From: JARFVT01 sp036677425
GTDB taxonomy: Bacteria > Pseudomonadota > Alphaproteobacteria > UBA8366 > Aestuariispiraceae
Direction: 5' to 3'
Assembly: GCA_036677425.1 (NCBI GenBank)
Contig: JARFVT010000008.1
Span: 1-43,143, forward strand
DNA length: 43,143 nucleotides
A program made the translations under genes and the position numbers. Under the pieces are notes generated by a model. The model saw only the letters and a list, made by a program, of their open reading frames with translations, did not search any database and was not told where the DNA came from. Below are positions 35,617 through 43,143 of the stretch, one piece after another (position 1 is the stretch's first letter; each line of letters starts with the position of its first letter).

Positions 35617-36331
35617 TTATTATTCTCGTTCCTGTCTCCGCAAATTTATCAAGCTCATTTCCCCAACTGCTCCAGTCGTTACGGAGCGCCGACCACGTCG
35701 AATAACTCCACATATGGACCATCAAACATTGTTTCAATTCTGTTGTATGCCTCATCTGGCTTGCGGCTATGTTCGCGCCTTGGCGCATGAATTGCGTATA
35801 ATGGCAATTCTTCAATAAAATCGCGCACCGATCTTACCCCCGCAACCGCACAACCAACATCAAAAGGCAAATCAGCACAAATTCGTTTTTAATGATGGAT
35901 TGCCTTTGGTCGCCATCAAGCAAGGCTCAAGGTTTTTTCTCGTGCCATACCCGCCACCAAAGCATATTTTTTTGTTTCTGGGTTATATTTGATCCATTCC
36001 CACGCAAGGCTTTATACTCGAACCCCCAAGCCTTTATTACTTTATTCCAGATATCTAACATAGGCCAAGTAACCCAAATGAAATAAAACACAATCATCCG
36101 CCGCCAATGCCTCGACTGGCAATTTGCAAATATCCGATAAGTCCATACATTGATAATGATGCTGTGCTGATTTTCCCTCGCCTTTTTCCGAATAATTTTT
36201 GAACGCCCAAGGCGGATCAGCATAAATGACCTTAAAACCACCGACTGGTCTTATTTCCAAAAAATTATCAAGAACGCTATCTTGCCAAAATCGGAAATTG
36301 AATTTGATAGCTTTTCATTATTAAAAGTCAT
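35606..36331 (-). pseudogene. MT-A70 family N6-adenine methyltransferase, multiple frame breaks
   Basis: Starts at ATG 36331 behind GAGGAA. Read across frames it gives GGFKVIYADPPWAFKNYSEK with the catalytic DPPW, GKSAQHHYQCMDLSDICKLP, VEALAADDCVLFH, KAWGFEYKALRG, HSRKPDEAYNRIETMFDGPY and WGNELDKFAETG. These are the ordered motifs of MT-A70 (IME4-like) methylases that phages use to methylate adenine in DNA. Full length is about 241 residues, as expected. Three or more shifts break it. It could protect phage DNA from restriction or mark it for packaging or expression. No partner endonuclease is present. Confidence 0.8.
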
Positions 36332-36344
36332 TTTTATTCCTCAC

Positions 36345-36530
36345 CTACAGGTAATAATTTTTCTTTCAGTAAAAACTTCTTTTACGCTTGTGATTTTGGA
36401 TTTATGAACGACATAATTTATTATTTTGGCAACTGATCTTGCATCTTTTTCGTGACGGCGCAACTGTTTTTATTTTGTCGCCATTGGCAAATGTAATTTC
36501 AAAAAATCTTTTCGGCCTTTTTTTACTCAT
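36345..36530 (-). pseudogene. Small phage early protein, one frame break
   Basis: From ATG 36530: MSKKRPKRFFEITFANGDK. After one shift near 36470 it continues KQLRRHEKDARSVAKIINYV, VHKSKITSVKEVF, ending at TAG 36345. About 61 residues, basic, with no family recognised. The stop lies in a TTATTACCTGT half-site similar to the dyad before the lysis genes. A further 16-codon frame just upstream (from about 36564) is probably not a gene. Confidence 0.5.
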
Positions 36531-36589
36531 TTTGCGACAGCCATTTTTTTAACGCCGACAACGCCGTTATCATTTGTCTTAAACTGCGA

Positions 36590-36772
36590 CTAAGCAAGTA
36601 ACAGATATTCACCGTCATCATAATTAATCACGATAATATCACCGACCCGCAACAAACCTGCCCCATCGTTAAAATAACCTTCACCTATGCCGACATCTTC
36701 TGTTTTATAATGCCAAAATGTAAAACCGTGAGCATAAACCAAAACGCTTAAATCTTTATTTTCAAATGCCAT
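36590..36772 (-). CDS. Small phage protein with VYAHGFTFWHYKT motif
   Basis: 60 residues, intact: MAFENKDLSVLVYAHGFTFW, HYKTEDVGIGEGYFNDGAGL, LRVGDIIVINYDDGEYLLLA. Short beta-rich proteins with a Y-A-x-G-F-T-x-W-H-Y-x-T segment and an L-R-V-G-D-x-I end recur in phages of many tails and hosts. Function unknown. It is one of the few unbroken genes right of 36 kb. Confidence 0.65.
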   Translation of the reverse strand: MAFENKDLSVLVYAHGFTFWHYKTEDVGIGEGYFNDGAGLLRVGDIIVINYDDGEYLLLA

Positions 36773-36783
36773 GATAATTTTTC

Positions 36784-37439
36784 CTATGCTGCTGCTAAAT
36801 CTATTGGGATTAATTTAAATTTATCATCCGCATTTTCACGCCGTGAAAACCTGATATATGTTTTTGATCCTGCAATTCTGATGCTGTCATTGATGGCGTT
36901 AATGGCTTGTCGCCAATCTTCGTCATCTATTTCAATCTTTCGTAATTGAAATAATGCTTCGCGATTTTACCTTGCCTGTCTTATCAACATTGAACGCATG
37001 ATTGACTAAAACGCGAATATTTGCGTCCGCACCATCCGACCATCTGGCAATGCATTTATCGATTAAGCTTTTGGCAATTTGCAATTCCGCACCAAATTCC
37101 AAAATAATCTGTTATGCACCGCGACTTGCACGCGGCACTTGCCGTCACAACCTGGTAAATTGTGATATTGCCTTTTTTACCACCTTTTTGAAGACCATAT
37201 TTCTCACCTAATAAATCACCAAATGCCGCCATGTCATCGAAACTATGCCCTTTTAAACCTTGCCAATTGCGCTGATAATTTATTCGCAGTTTGATCAGGT
37301 CTGTGACAAGCTGATCTTCAAGTTTTACCACATCTTTAATCTTTCTATTCTACCGCCAAAAACGACCTTTGTTATCCTCCATAAAATCATCCGAATTTTC
37401 TGGTGATTATGATTATTATTATTTTCAATTTTCTAACAT
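36784..37439 (-). pseudogene. DUF3164-family Mu-like early protein, multiple frame breaks
   Basis: Starts at ATG 37439 behind AAAGG. Across frames it reads VVKLEDQLVTDLIKLRINYQ, LKGHSFDDMAAFGDLLGEKY, GLQKGGKKGNITIYQ, KCRVQVAV, FGAELQIAKSLIDKCIARWS, DGADANIRVLVNHAFNVDKT, IDDEDWRQAINAINDSIRIA, GSKTYIRFSRRE and KLIPIDLAAA. This is the full order of DUF3164, a conserved early protein of Mu-like phages near the transposition genes. Length about 215 residues, as expected. At least five shifts but no recognisable conserved-site substitution. Its start overlaps the end of the small upstream frame. Confidence 0.82.
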
Positions 37440-37531
37440 TGAACTAACCTTTCTTTTTTAAAATTAATTTTAACCACCGCCATTGCTGGCGTAAAAATCG
37501 ATAAAAAGCGTTGCTGTTTTTTTTTATTCAT
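37433..37531 (-). pseudogene. Very small phage frame with a break in an A9 run
   Basis: ATG 37531 overlaps the stop of the 36-residue gene. After an A9 run the readable frame is QQRFLSIFTPAMAVVKINFK then KERLVQC, ending at TAG 37433 and overlapping the DUF3164 start. About 32 codons. No family recognised, and it could be non-coding leader. Confidence 0.3.
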
Positions 37532-37632
37532 CAAATAAAATGCCTTTTTTTTCCGCATTCTTTAAATCATTGGCATAAGAAAATAATTTCATCACCCGAC
37601 ATTTCATGCCCGCCAATAAAATACAATTCCAT
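37524..37632 (-). pseudogene. Small acidic phage protein (about 36 aa), one frame break
   Basis: From ATG 37632: MELYFIGGHEMSGDEIIF, then one frame over SYANDLKNAEKKGILFDE to TAA 37524. The GGHEMSGDE segment and acidic C-terminus are distinctive, but I recognise no family. It lies in the run of short early genes. One inserted or missing base near 37575 breaks it. Confidence 0.4.
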
Positions 37633-37659
37633 CTAAAAACGTTATTTTTTCACCCGCTT

Positions 37660-38180
37660 TTACTCAAATACCGACAAGATCTCGCCACGCCCTGACAACT
37701 GTCTAAATTGCAAATGTTGTCTTCTTATCTCTCTTTCAACTGTCGTTTTTGAACATTTAAAATATCTTTGCAATTTCATCATGGCTATGGCTCGAATAAA
37801 CCAAATTTTTAAGGATATTAGGCTCAATAACTATTTTTTTCTTCCTTTTTAAGTTCGCAGCCTCGGGGTCTGGTATATATCCAAATTTTTATTATCATTA
37901 TCGCTAGAACAAATATGATTTTTTACCGTCAGTTGGGAAATTAATATCTAACAATTCTTCATGTAAGTCTTTTAATATTCGAATGCTTTCTTCTTCGTTT
38001 TGGCGCAATCGACAACAACCGCATTTTTTTTTCCATTTCACGCACTTGGACTGCAATATCATGCAGGTTCAAAATAGCGATCTGAAGCATATTCCAACGT
38101 GGAATCGTCGCGTGGGGTCTCTAATGCGTTAAAAGTTTCAGTTAAAATACATTCAATTTTTCGGCAAGCAATTGGTAAGA
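37660..38180 (-). pseudogene. Helix-turn-helix phage early protein, multiple frame breaks
   Basis: Across frames the text reads CRKIECILTETFNALETPRD, ASDRYFEPA, LHDIAVQVREMEKK, RLRQNEEESIRILKDLHEEL, YIPDPEAANLKRKKKIVIEP, SSHSHDEIAKIFKCSKTTVE and REIRRQHLQFRQLSGRGEIL, ending at TAA 37660. The C-terminal HSHDEIAKIF-x-CSKTTVEREI is a good helix-turn-helix. The N-terminal part may be a separate gene. A TAG at 37904 could divide them. AAAGGAG lies near 38180, but the true start codon is unclear. Possible transcription factor. Confidence 0.45.
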
Positions 38181-38205
38181 ACTCCTTTAATTAAACGCGC
38201 TATAA

Positions 38206-38586
38206 TCACCACCAACCCTGCCGAACTGGCAATTTTGGGCAATTATGATATAATTGTGTTTGAATTGGGTTGACGATTTCTGTAACCATTCTGATGCGAT
38301 TCAAATGGCATTCTTGAATATCAATTTCACCCAAAATGGGGCATTCAACTTTTTTATGCATTAATTTTCCGCGCACCGCGCGTTCAATATTACTGCGATC
38401 TTTTGCCCAAATATTTATTATTGATAATATTGACTTATTGTTGGTGCTGAAAAACCTAATAATATTGATAATTTTGCATTGCTTGATTTATCCCGCGCGC
38501 CGCCAAGGCCACCACCCAGTCGGGCGGGTTGCCACACCATTTAACTATTGGCCGTTTGAACTGCTGTTTTTTGATTTTTCATCCAT
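38206..38586 (-). pseudogene. HTH transcriptional regulator of Mu-like phages, multiple frame breaks
   Basis: From ATG 38586 (MDEKSKNSSSNGQ), then one frame over VKWCGNPPDWVVALAARG, next SNAKLSILLGFSAPTISQYY and finally DRSNIERAVRGKLMHKKVEC, PILGEIDIQECHLNRIRMVT, ending TGA 38206. PDWV-x-x-LA, a helix-turn-helix S-x-x-L-G-F-S-A-P-T-I-S-Q and C-P-x-L-G-E-I form a pattern I know from small regulators of Mu-like and rhodobacterial phages. About 125 residues. Probably a DNA-binding early regulator. Confidence 0.6.
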
Positions 38587-38597
38587 TTTGTCCAATT

Positions 38598-39201
38598 TTA
38601 ATTATTATCGTTATTATCGCTATTTTCCGACCATGTTATTTTATTTAAATTCGGGTCATAAATGATTTTGTTCTTAATATTTCGGGCGCATATGGCCCCG
38701 CAAATTCGGGGTTAAATATGTATCTCCCGGCGACACTTGGTGCTGGTTTTTTAACCATGATTAAATATTTTGCCTTAAGTAAAATATTTTATATATTCGC
38801 TGCTGATAATATTCTAATCTCCGCGCCATCTGCCATCGCGTTGGCGCTAACCTCATGTTATTAAAATCAGATAATATTTGCATTACCTTCCACATGCGCT
38901 CCTGCCTGACATTTTGTTATCTTTTCACCCCGCCGATTTATCCTTGGCGCGGCAATTCCCACGTCATTAATCAATTGATATACTGTTATTTTAATGGCCT
39001 TTTTTCACTTACGGCCTTGATATAACCGCCCTTTTCTAACGCCCGTATATAAGCGCCTACGCTATCTTTAAGAATTATCGCCGTATCGCCGAAAACATTT
39101 GATTAATATTAAATTGTCGATATTCCGAACCAACGCCCATAACCCATCATGGGTGCTGGATGCTTGATTTTAACCATGCTATGTGATGCTCATTGTCCCA
39201 T
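38598..39201 (-). pseudogene. Winged-helix Mu-like phage protein after MuB, multiple frame breaks
   Basis: Starts at ATG 39201, two bases after the MuB stop. Across frames: NEHHIAWLKSSIQHP, WVMGVGSEYRQFNINQMFSA, LKDSVGAYIRALEKGGYIKA, ITVYQLINDVGIAAPRINRR, ERMWKVMQILSDFN, PAPSVAGRYIFNPEFAGPYA and YDPNLNKITWSEN, ending TAA 38598. The paired helix-turn-helix segments followed by V-x-D-V-G-x-x-A-P-R match a conserved protein found next to MuB in alphaproteobacterial Mu-like phages. About 205 residues. Function unknown. Confidence 0.6.
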
Positions 39202-39203
39202 GG

Positions 39204-39964
39204 TTAACCCCTCCCACGACTGGGAAGTGATGATGATGTAATTATTTCAAGATCAATATTCCCCGCATTGGCGACACTTAAGTTATTGCTATTTGCAAAA
39301 TCCGTTAGCGCCGATATATTATTAACAATTAATCTTGCCGATCCATGGCGGCATCGCCCATAATTTTTTGCAAGTCATCTTCTATTTTTATTTTTGGGCT
39401 ATAAACTTTGCATAATTTTTTCTATATCCGAACCATTAACTGGCTGCACATGCTGCCATGATAAAACACGGCTATAAAATCGCTCCGATCACGCTTTTAT
39501 TTTTTTGCCAACTGTTCTCCACCAATCAACATTATTGGCACGCGCGCCACCATCGGCAAATCACGCACTAATTCCATCATCCATTTGGTCAATAGATGGT
39601 CAAACTCATCAATGATCAGGGGTTTTTTTGATAATAATAATTGGCTTATCGCCATATCGGCCTTTGGTGCAATTGTCGCCGGCTGTTCGCGTTCGGTATA
39701 CCCATCGCAATTAATAATTTGGTTAAAAAATGTTTTTATATTCCAAAATGATTTTGCCTCTAAATAATATGTATTAAATTTAATGCTAACATATGCCGCC
39801 GCCGTTGATTTGCCATAAGCCCAGACGGCCCCGATTAGACCGACCATTGAGGGCATATTATAATGCGCGTCAATCGCTTTACTTATCGCCATCATCGCCA
39901 ACCCAACATTCGTTAATGCGGTAAATTGGTTCTTACTATTGACATTTTTATCTTTTTCAATCAT
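39204..39964 (-). pseudogene. B: Transposition ATPase MuB, multiple frame breaks
   Basis: AAA+ target-capture protein that delivers DNA to the MuA transpososome. The first 155 codons are open: MPSMVGLIGAVWAYGKSTAA, the MuB P-loop, has one residue too many. Read in the next frame the same bases give G-P-S-G, so two compensating indels scrambled it. Walker B is PLIIDEFDHL and later comes VARVPIMLIGGEQL. Other frames continue RFYSRVLSWQHVQPVNGSDI, DLQKIMGDAAMDRQD and GSARLIVNNISALTDFANSN, ending TAA 39204. About 250 residues. The gene lies 70 bases after MuA. Confidence 0.85.
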
Positions 39965-40034
39965 ATTCTAGTCCTTGTTTAAGTGGCTGACCAAATATAT
40001 GGCTTATCACATATTTTAAAAATTCAGCCGTTTT

Positions 40035-42307
40035 TTAAGCCTCCAACATATCCTCACCAAAATCATCAAAAATGCTTTTTGTGCTTTAAATTCGGCGCTC
40101 ATCTCATATCTACCCATAAAATTCCATATCTTGCAGGGGCAACCGCCCCGCCTAACGTGATTGTCGCGTCTAATTTCTGCCAGCGTCTAAATTTATCGGC
40201 TGGTGATAAAATCATATTAACCACGCTTGATTTTTTGACTTTCTGATATATATTTTTAATTGGGTGGTCATTCGCGGCGGTGCTAATTTCACCGTCCAAA
40301 TTCCTTATCAAAATCGGCAATCGCTTTTTTTTTCAACCGCCGATAAATTTTGTTTTGCGGGATAAAATCCATTGATGCTAACAATGCTTGATCCAAACCA
40401 TCGGTTAAATGGTTTCGCTTGCCCTTGGTAAACTGCTTATTTTACCTGCAATTTCCGCGTTAATATTTCATAATATCACTGGCGATATTAACCACGCCCG
40501 CTTCGCGCTTATATTTATTCAATGTTTTTTTGCTATCGCTAATAAATTTCTTTTGCTTGGCCTTGCGATATACCGCAAACCGCTTGACCGATCAACGCCG
40601 AGACGATCAATTGATTGCGCCTTGCAAATAAATTTACCATCACAGTCAAACACATAAATTTGACCCCATTCCGCTTCAACAAATAAAACCTAAACGGTTT
40701 CGCCCTCATGACCGCCTAATTCGCCATCATTATACTGCCCGCCATCGACTTTAATTCCTGCCTTACCAACAATCCGCCAGCATCTTTATCGGTTGGCGAT
40801 AATAAAAACATCTAATGCCCGCTCATTATCAATGCGATATACTGGCGCGTTCCATCCCGCCGCCATTTGAAATGGCGTTTACCAATTAAACTGCCATGAA
40901 ATATCATGATGATAAATATTTTCGCACCATTCCATGCGCCAAATCTTTGTAATTCTTCTGGCGACATGTGTAATTCTGTTTTAACTGCCTTTTTTAAACA
41001 ATCGTTCGGCAAATGATTTTCTGTCTTCAATATCTTTTCTTTGCGCCACATTATGGCCTATATAACCCGGCAATAATTCCAACATATCCCGTGAGAATGT
41101 GCCCAAGACCCCTTCTACATGCGGTTTTGCCTCTGGTGTAAATGGCGGACATTTTATTTGTTCAATCGATAACCCCGCCATTATACGCGATATATGCTTA
41201 CTTACATAATCCGCACCATTATCGGTCTTAATAATTTGCGGCACGCCCAAATTCCATTAATGAATTCCGCATACAACTGGCAACGGCCTTGGCATTGCTG
41301 CTTTTGCCACAAATAATTTCAACCGCCTTGAATAAACATCAATACATGCGATCAAATATGCCGCTTGCCATCCGATAATAAAATATCGCCGGGCGAAACT
41401 ATCCATTTCCCATAAAGATTTAACCTTGTAACATTGACGGATTGGCTGCCCGCCGCCGATTGAAACTGGCTGCGATATTTATCGGGCGATACTATCGCCG
41501 CCAAAACTTGACGGTTGCCTGCTTCCATTTTGCTAAAAATCGCTGAACTGAACGATAGCTTGGGATAATATCCTTATCAAATCTTGCCCTTAACGCCCGG
41601 CATGACCAATTTTGCACTTAAATGTGGATATTTCTTTATCATCCCTAATATAACGCCATTATATCATGATTTTTTTCAATTTTGCTTGACCCGACCCGAT
41701 GCCTGCCCAAATTCCCTGCCAGACCTGCCACACCTTTTTTTATCAAATGCCGCTTGCCAATTAACCAATGGTTGCTGGTAAAACTTTTAATCTCCGCAAA
41801 AACCCAACCAACATCTGACAATTGCCCCGTTGCGTCAAAATCGATATTTGATACCTTAATAAATCGCAAAAATTAATTCGATTTTCCAATTGAACACCAT
41901 TTGAATGGATATCGTTATATCGTTTAAATGCGCCAATTATTGCCAATTTGGCATCGACTTTTTCTTTTTTGTTTCGCGTTAAAACTACTTAAATCGTATA
42001 GCCCTAATTCTTGTTCTTGATTAACTATCGCTTGACCATCTATTTCTGCGGCTAATATTTCCCTCCCACGCTGATAGACCTGACCACGATCAACCTGCTT
42101 GCAATTTGATTTTGATTACTAAACGCTCAATCGCTTGACTGGGCAGGCTCTCTGACGAATATTCCTCTACACCACCAGAACCCGCCCGTTCGCGCCATTG
42201 CCAACCATCACGTTCGGCAAGCTTTATATAATCGCCGCCTTGCCACGCGGCATATTTGGTAAACCATGCTCAGCCCATGCCGATGCTGTTTGCCAAATAA
42301 TATTCAT
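40035..42307 (-). pseudogene. A: Mu-like DDE transposase MuA, many frame breaks
   Basis: Phage transposase that integrates and replicates the genome. The N-terminal Mu DNA-binding domain reads IIWQTASAWAEHGLPNMPRG, then LAERDGWQWRERAGSGGVEE and EESLP-like SESLPSQA. A middle helical region contains NSHWLIGKRHLIKKGVAGLA-type text (TSNHWLIGKRHLIKKGV). The catalytic core has ILLSDGK, LIACIDVYSRR in split frames, then intact GVPQIIKTDNGADYVSKHIS with the second Asp, and PEAKPHVEGVLGTFSRD with the catalytic Glu. C-terminal pieces LSPADKFRRWQKLDAT and AFFDDFGEDMLEA end at TAA 40035. About 740 residues. At least eight shifts; not functional as written. Confidence 0.88.
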
Positions 42308-42317
42308 TATTGCTGCT

Positions 42318-43129
42318 CTAAATATTCAGTAATAATTGCCGCGCCATGCCATCCGCGCCATCCCACGCTTTCAATAGTTTTTTGTAGCCTTGATCTGACA
42401 AATCAACATCACGGTTTTAATGCGGGCTTAATGATGCTCCGCCGCCGCCCCACACTTTTTTATTGGGTTACTTTCATCAAATATTATTTGCAAAACTTGC
42501 AATTGAACAACCGAACCCAATTTTGAAAGATTATATAATTCAGCCTCCGATGCCCGCTATATCTGTTCCCGCTATTTTAAGCCAAACATGGGTCTCAATA
42601 TCCTTAAATATCTTAACCGCTCGCTCGATAGTCCGCGTTCCACGTTAATTTTTTCTGCGGTATTTTTGCTTAAAACGTAACGTTTTCGTTTAGCAGATGT
42701 GCTGAAAATTGATTTTTTTTTTTGCCTTTTTAGTTTCTGGGTGCAATTTCTTCATAAAATACGCTTACGTTCTGCCAAAAAAACACCGCCCGATCATACG
42801 GGCTTAATTCATGGCGGAATCAAATTTTCATCGATTCATGATTTTTATTTCTAATTCTTGCGCGGCAACCTCGACCTCATCACATGCCATTATTTGCATC
42901 GAACCTCCTCCCATCCCAACTTCTCCGCTGCCTTTAAACCGATGTGCGCCAGCAACTAACTTATAAGGGAAATCACCGCTTAATGCCGCGATAACCTGCA
43001 ATGGCTGTTGCAAGCCATTGGCTGATAATGACGCGCTCAACCCTCGACCCATGCCGCGTCAACGGCGCGCAGCCTATCTGTTGCATCAATTTCATATAAT
43101 TTATATATTTTTATTTCTATAAATTTCAT
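42318..43129 (-). pseudogene. ParB-like nuclease/partition-domain phage protein, multiple frame breaks
   Basis: Starts at ATG 43129 behind AAAGGA. Frames join as FIEIKIYKLYEIDATDRLRA, SLSANGLQQPLQVIAALSG, FPYKLVAGAHRFKG, ENLIPP, HELSPYDRAVF, VFLAERKR and WLKIAGTDIA, EAELYNLSKLGSVVQLQVLQ, GYKKLLKAWDGADGMARQLL, ending TAG 42318. G-L-x-Q-P-x-x-V followed by L-V-A-G-A-H-R is the ParB/Srx N-terminal signature. The E-N-L-x-x-x-E-L-x-x-x-x-R-A linker follows. About 265 residues. Mu itself lacks it, but Mu-like phages of Alphaproteobacteria can have one before MuA. It ends 11 bases before the transposase ATG. Role probably DNA-binding. Confidence 0.75.
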
Positions 43130-43143
43130 AATAAATCCTTTTC

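Noticed and set aside
38336..38665. 109-codon plus-strand ORF
   Set aside because: Antisense to the readable HTH-regulator and winged-helix pieces. Low-complexity hydrophobic content typical of a shadow frame.
42676..42690. Palindromic AAAACGT-A-ACGTTTT as an operator
   Set aside because: It lies inside the ParB-like coding region and no repeat of it was found near a promoter.
1..43143. tRNA, rRNA genes and CRISPR arrays
   Set aside because: I saw no cloverleaf-forming GGTTCRA-type segments, no rRNA blocks and no regularly spaced repeats. A covariance-model scan would be needed to exclude a tRNA fully.

Overview
The window joins about 9.9 kb of bacterial chromosome to most of a Mu-like transposable prophage. 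The host genes (a two-domain betaine-type ABC permease, N-formylglutamate amidohydrolase, a DeoR regulator) and the phage families (GTA-type 3TM holin, DUF3164, DUF2730, DUF3486) point to a low-GC alphaproteobacterium, possibly a marine SAR116-like lineage. That taxonomic guess is inference only.

Host part, 1-9926. A minus-strand operon encodes a quaternary-amine (betaine/choline-type) importer: binding protein (4966-4007), an intercistronic terminator (3963-3984), ATPase (3928-2900), two-domain permease (2895-904) and N-formylglutamate amidohydrolase (841-44). A divergent DeoR-family regulator (5347-6105) faces it across a 380-base spacer with repeated TTTCGATCA sites. Then come a gene-poor stretch with a long imperfect inverted repeat, a small lipoprotein, the broken remains of a methylase/specificity protein, a broken TSUP permease and an intact SAM-dependent methyltransferase.

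Prophage part, 9927 to beyond 43143, nearly all on the minus strand. The right end looks like a Mu terminus: TG followed by two near-identical repeats 22 bases apart. In transcription order, from high to low coordinates, I read: ParB-like protein, MuA transposase, MuB ATPase, winged-helix and HTH proteins, small early genes, DUF3164, MT-A70 methyltransferase, replication-type proteins, Mor activator; L,D-transpeptidase and 3TM holin (lysis); DUF2730, gp26-like protein, terminase small and large subunits, portal, gpF fused to a PBECR2-type nuclease; a small intercistronic unit (28-codon ORF opposed by a predicted small RNA); protease/scaffold, decoration protein, gpT major capsid, connectors; then a long-tail (siphovirus/GTA-like) module with tail tube, tail chaperone with a probable -1 frameshift, tape measure, DUF1833, NlpC/P60, TipJ, fibre proteins and a tail-collar protein. 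A Dam-type methylase remnant lies between the last fibre gene and the phage end, where Mu carries mom.

State of the prophage. Tail genes are mostly intact or carry one or two frame breaks. Breaks become more frequent toward the right, and from about 36 to 43 kb most genes longer than 60 codons are cut several times. The conserved protein motifs can nearly all still be read by switching frame, and I recognised few substitution-type nonsense changes. This suggests indels as the main lesion, either recent decay or consensus errors in a poorly polished end of the assembly. Two dyad-symmetric sites, one before the lysis genes and one before the protease gene, sit where Mu has its activator-dependent late promoters Plys and PI. 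Regulation by the Mor-family protein is therefore plausible. The repressor and left end would lie past 43143.
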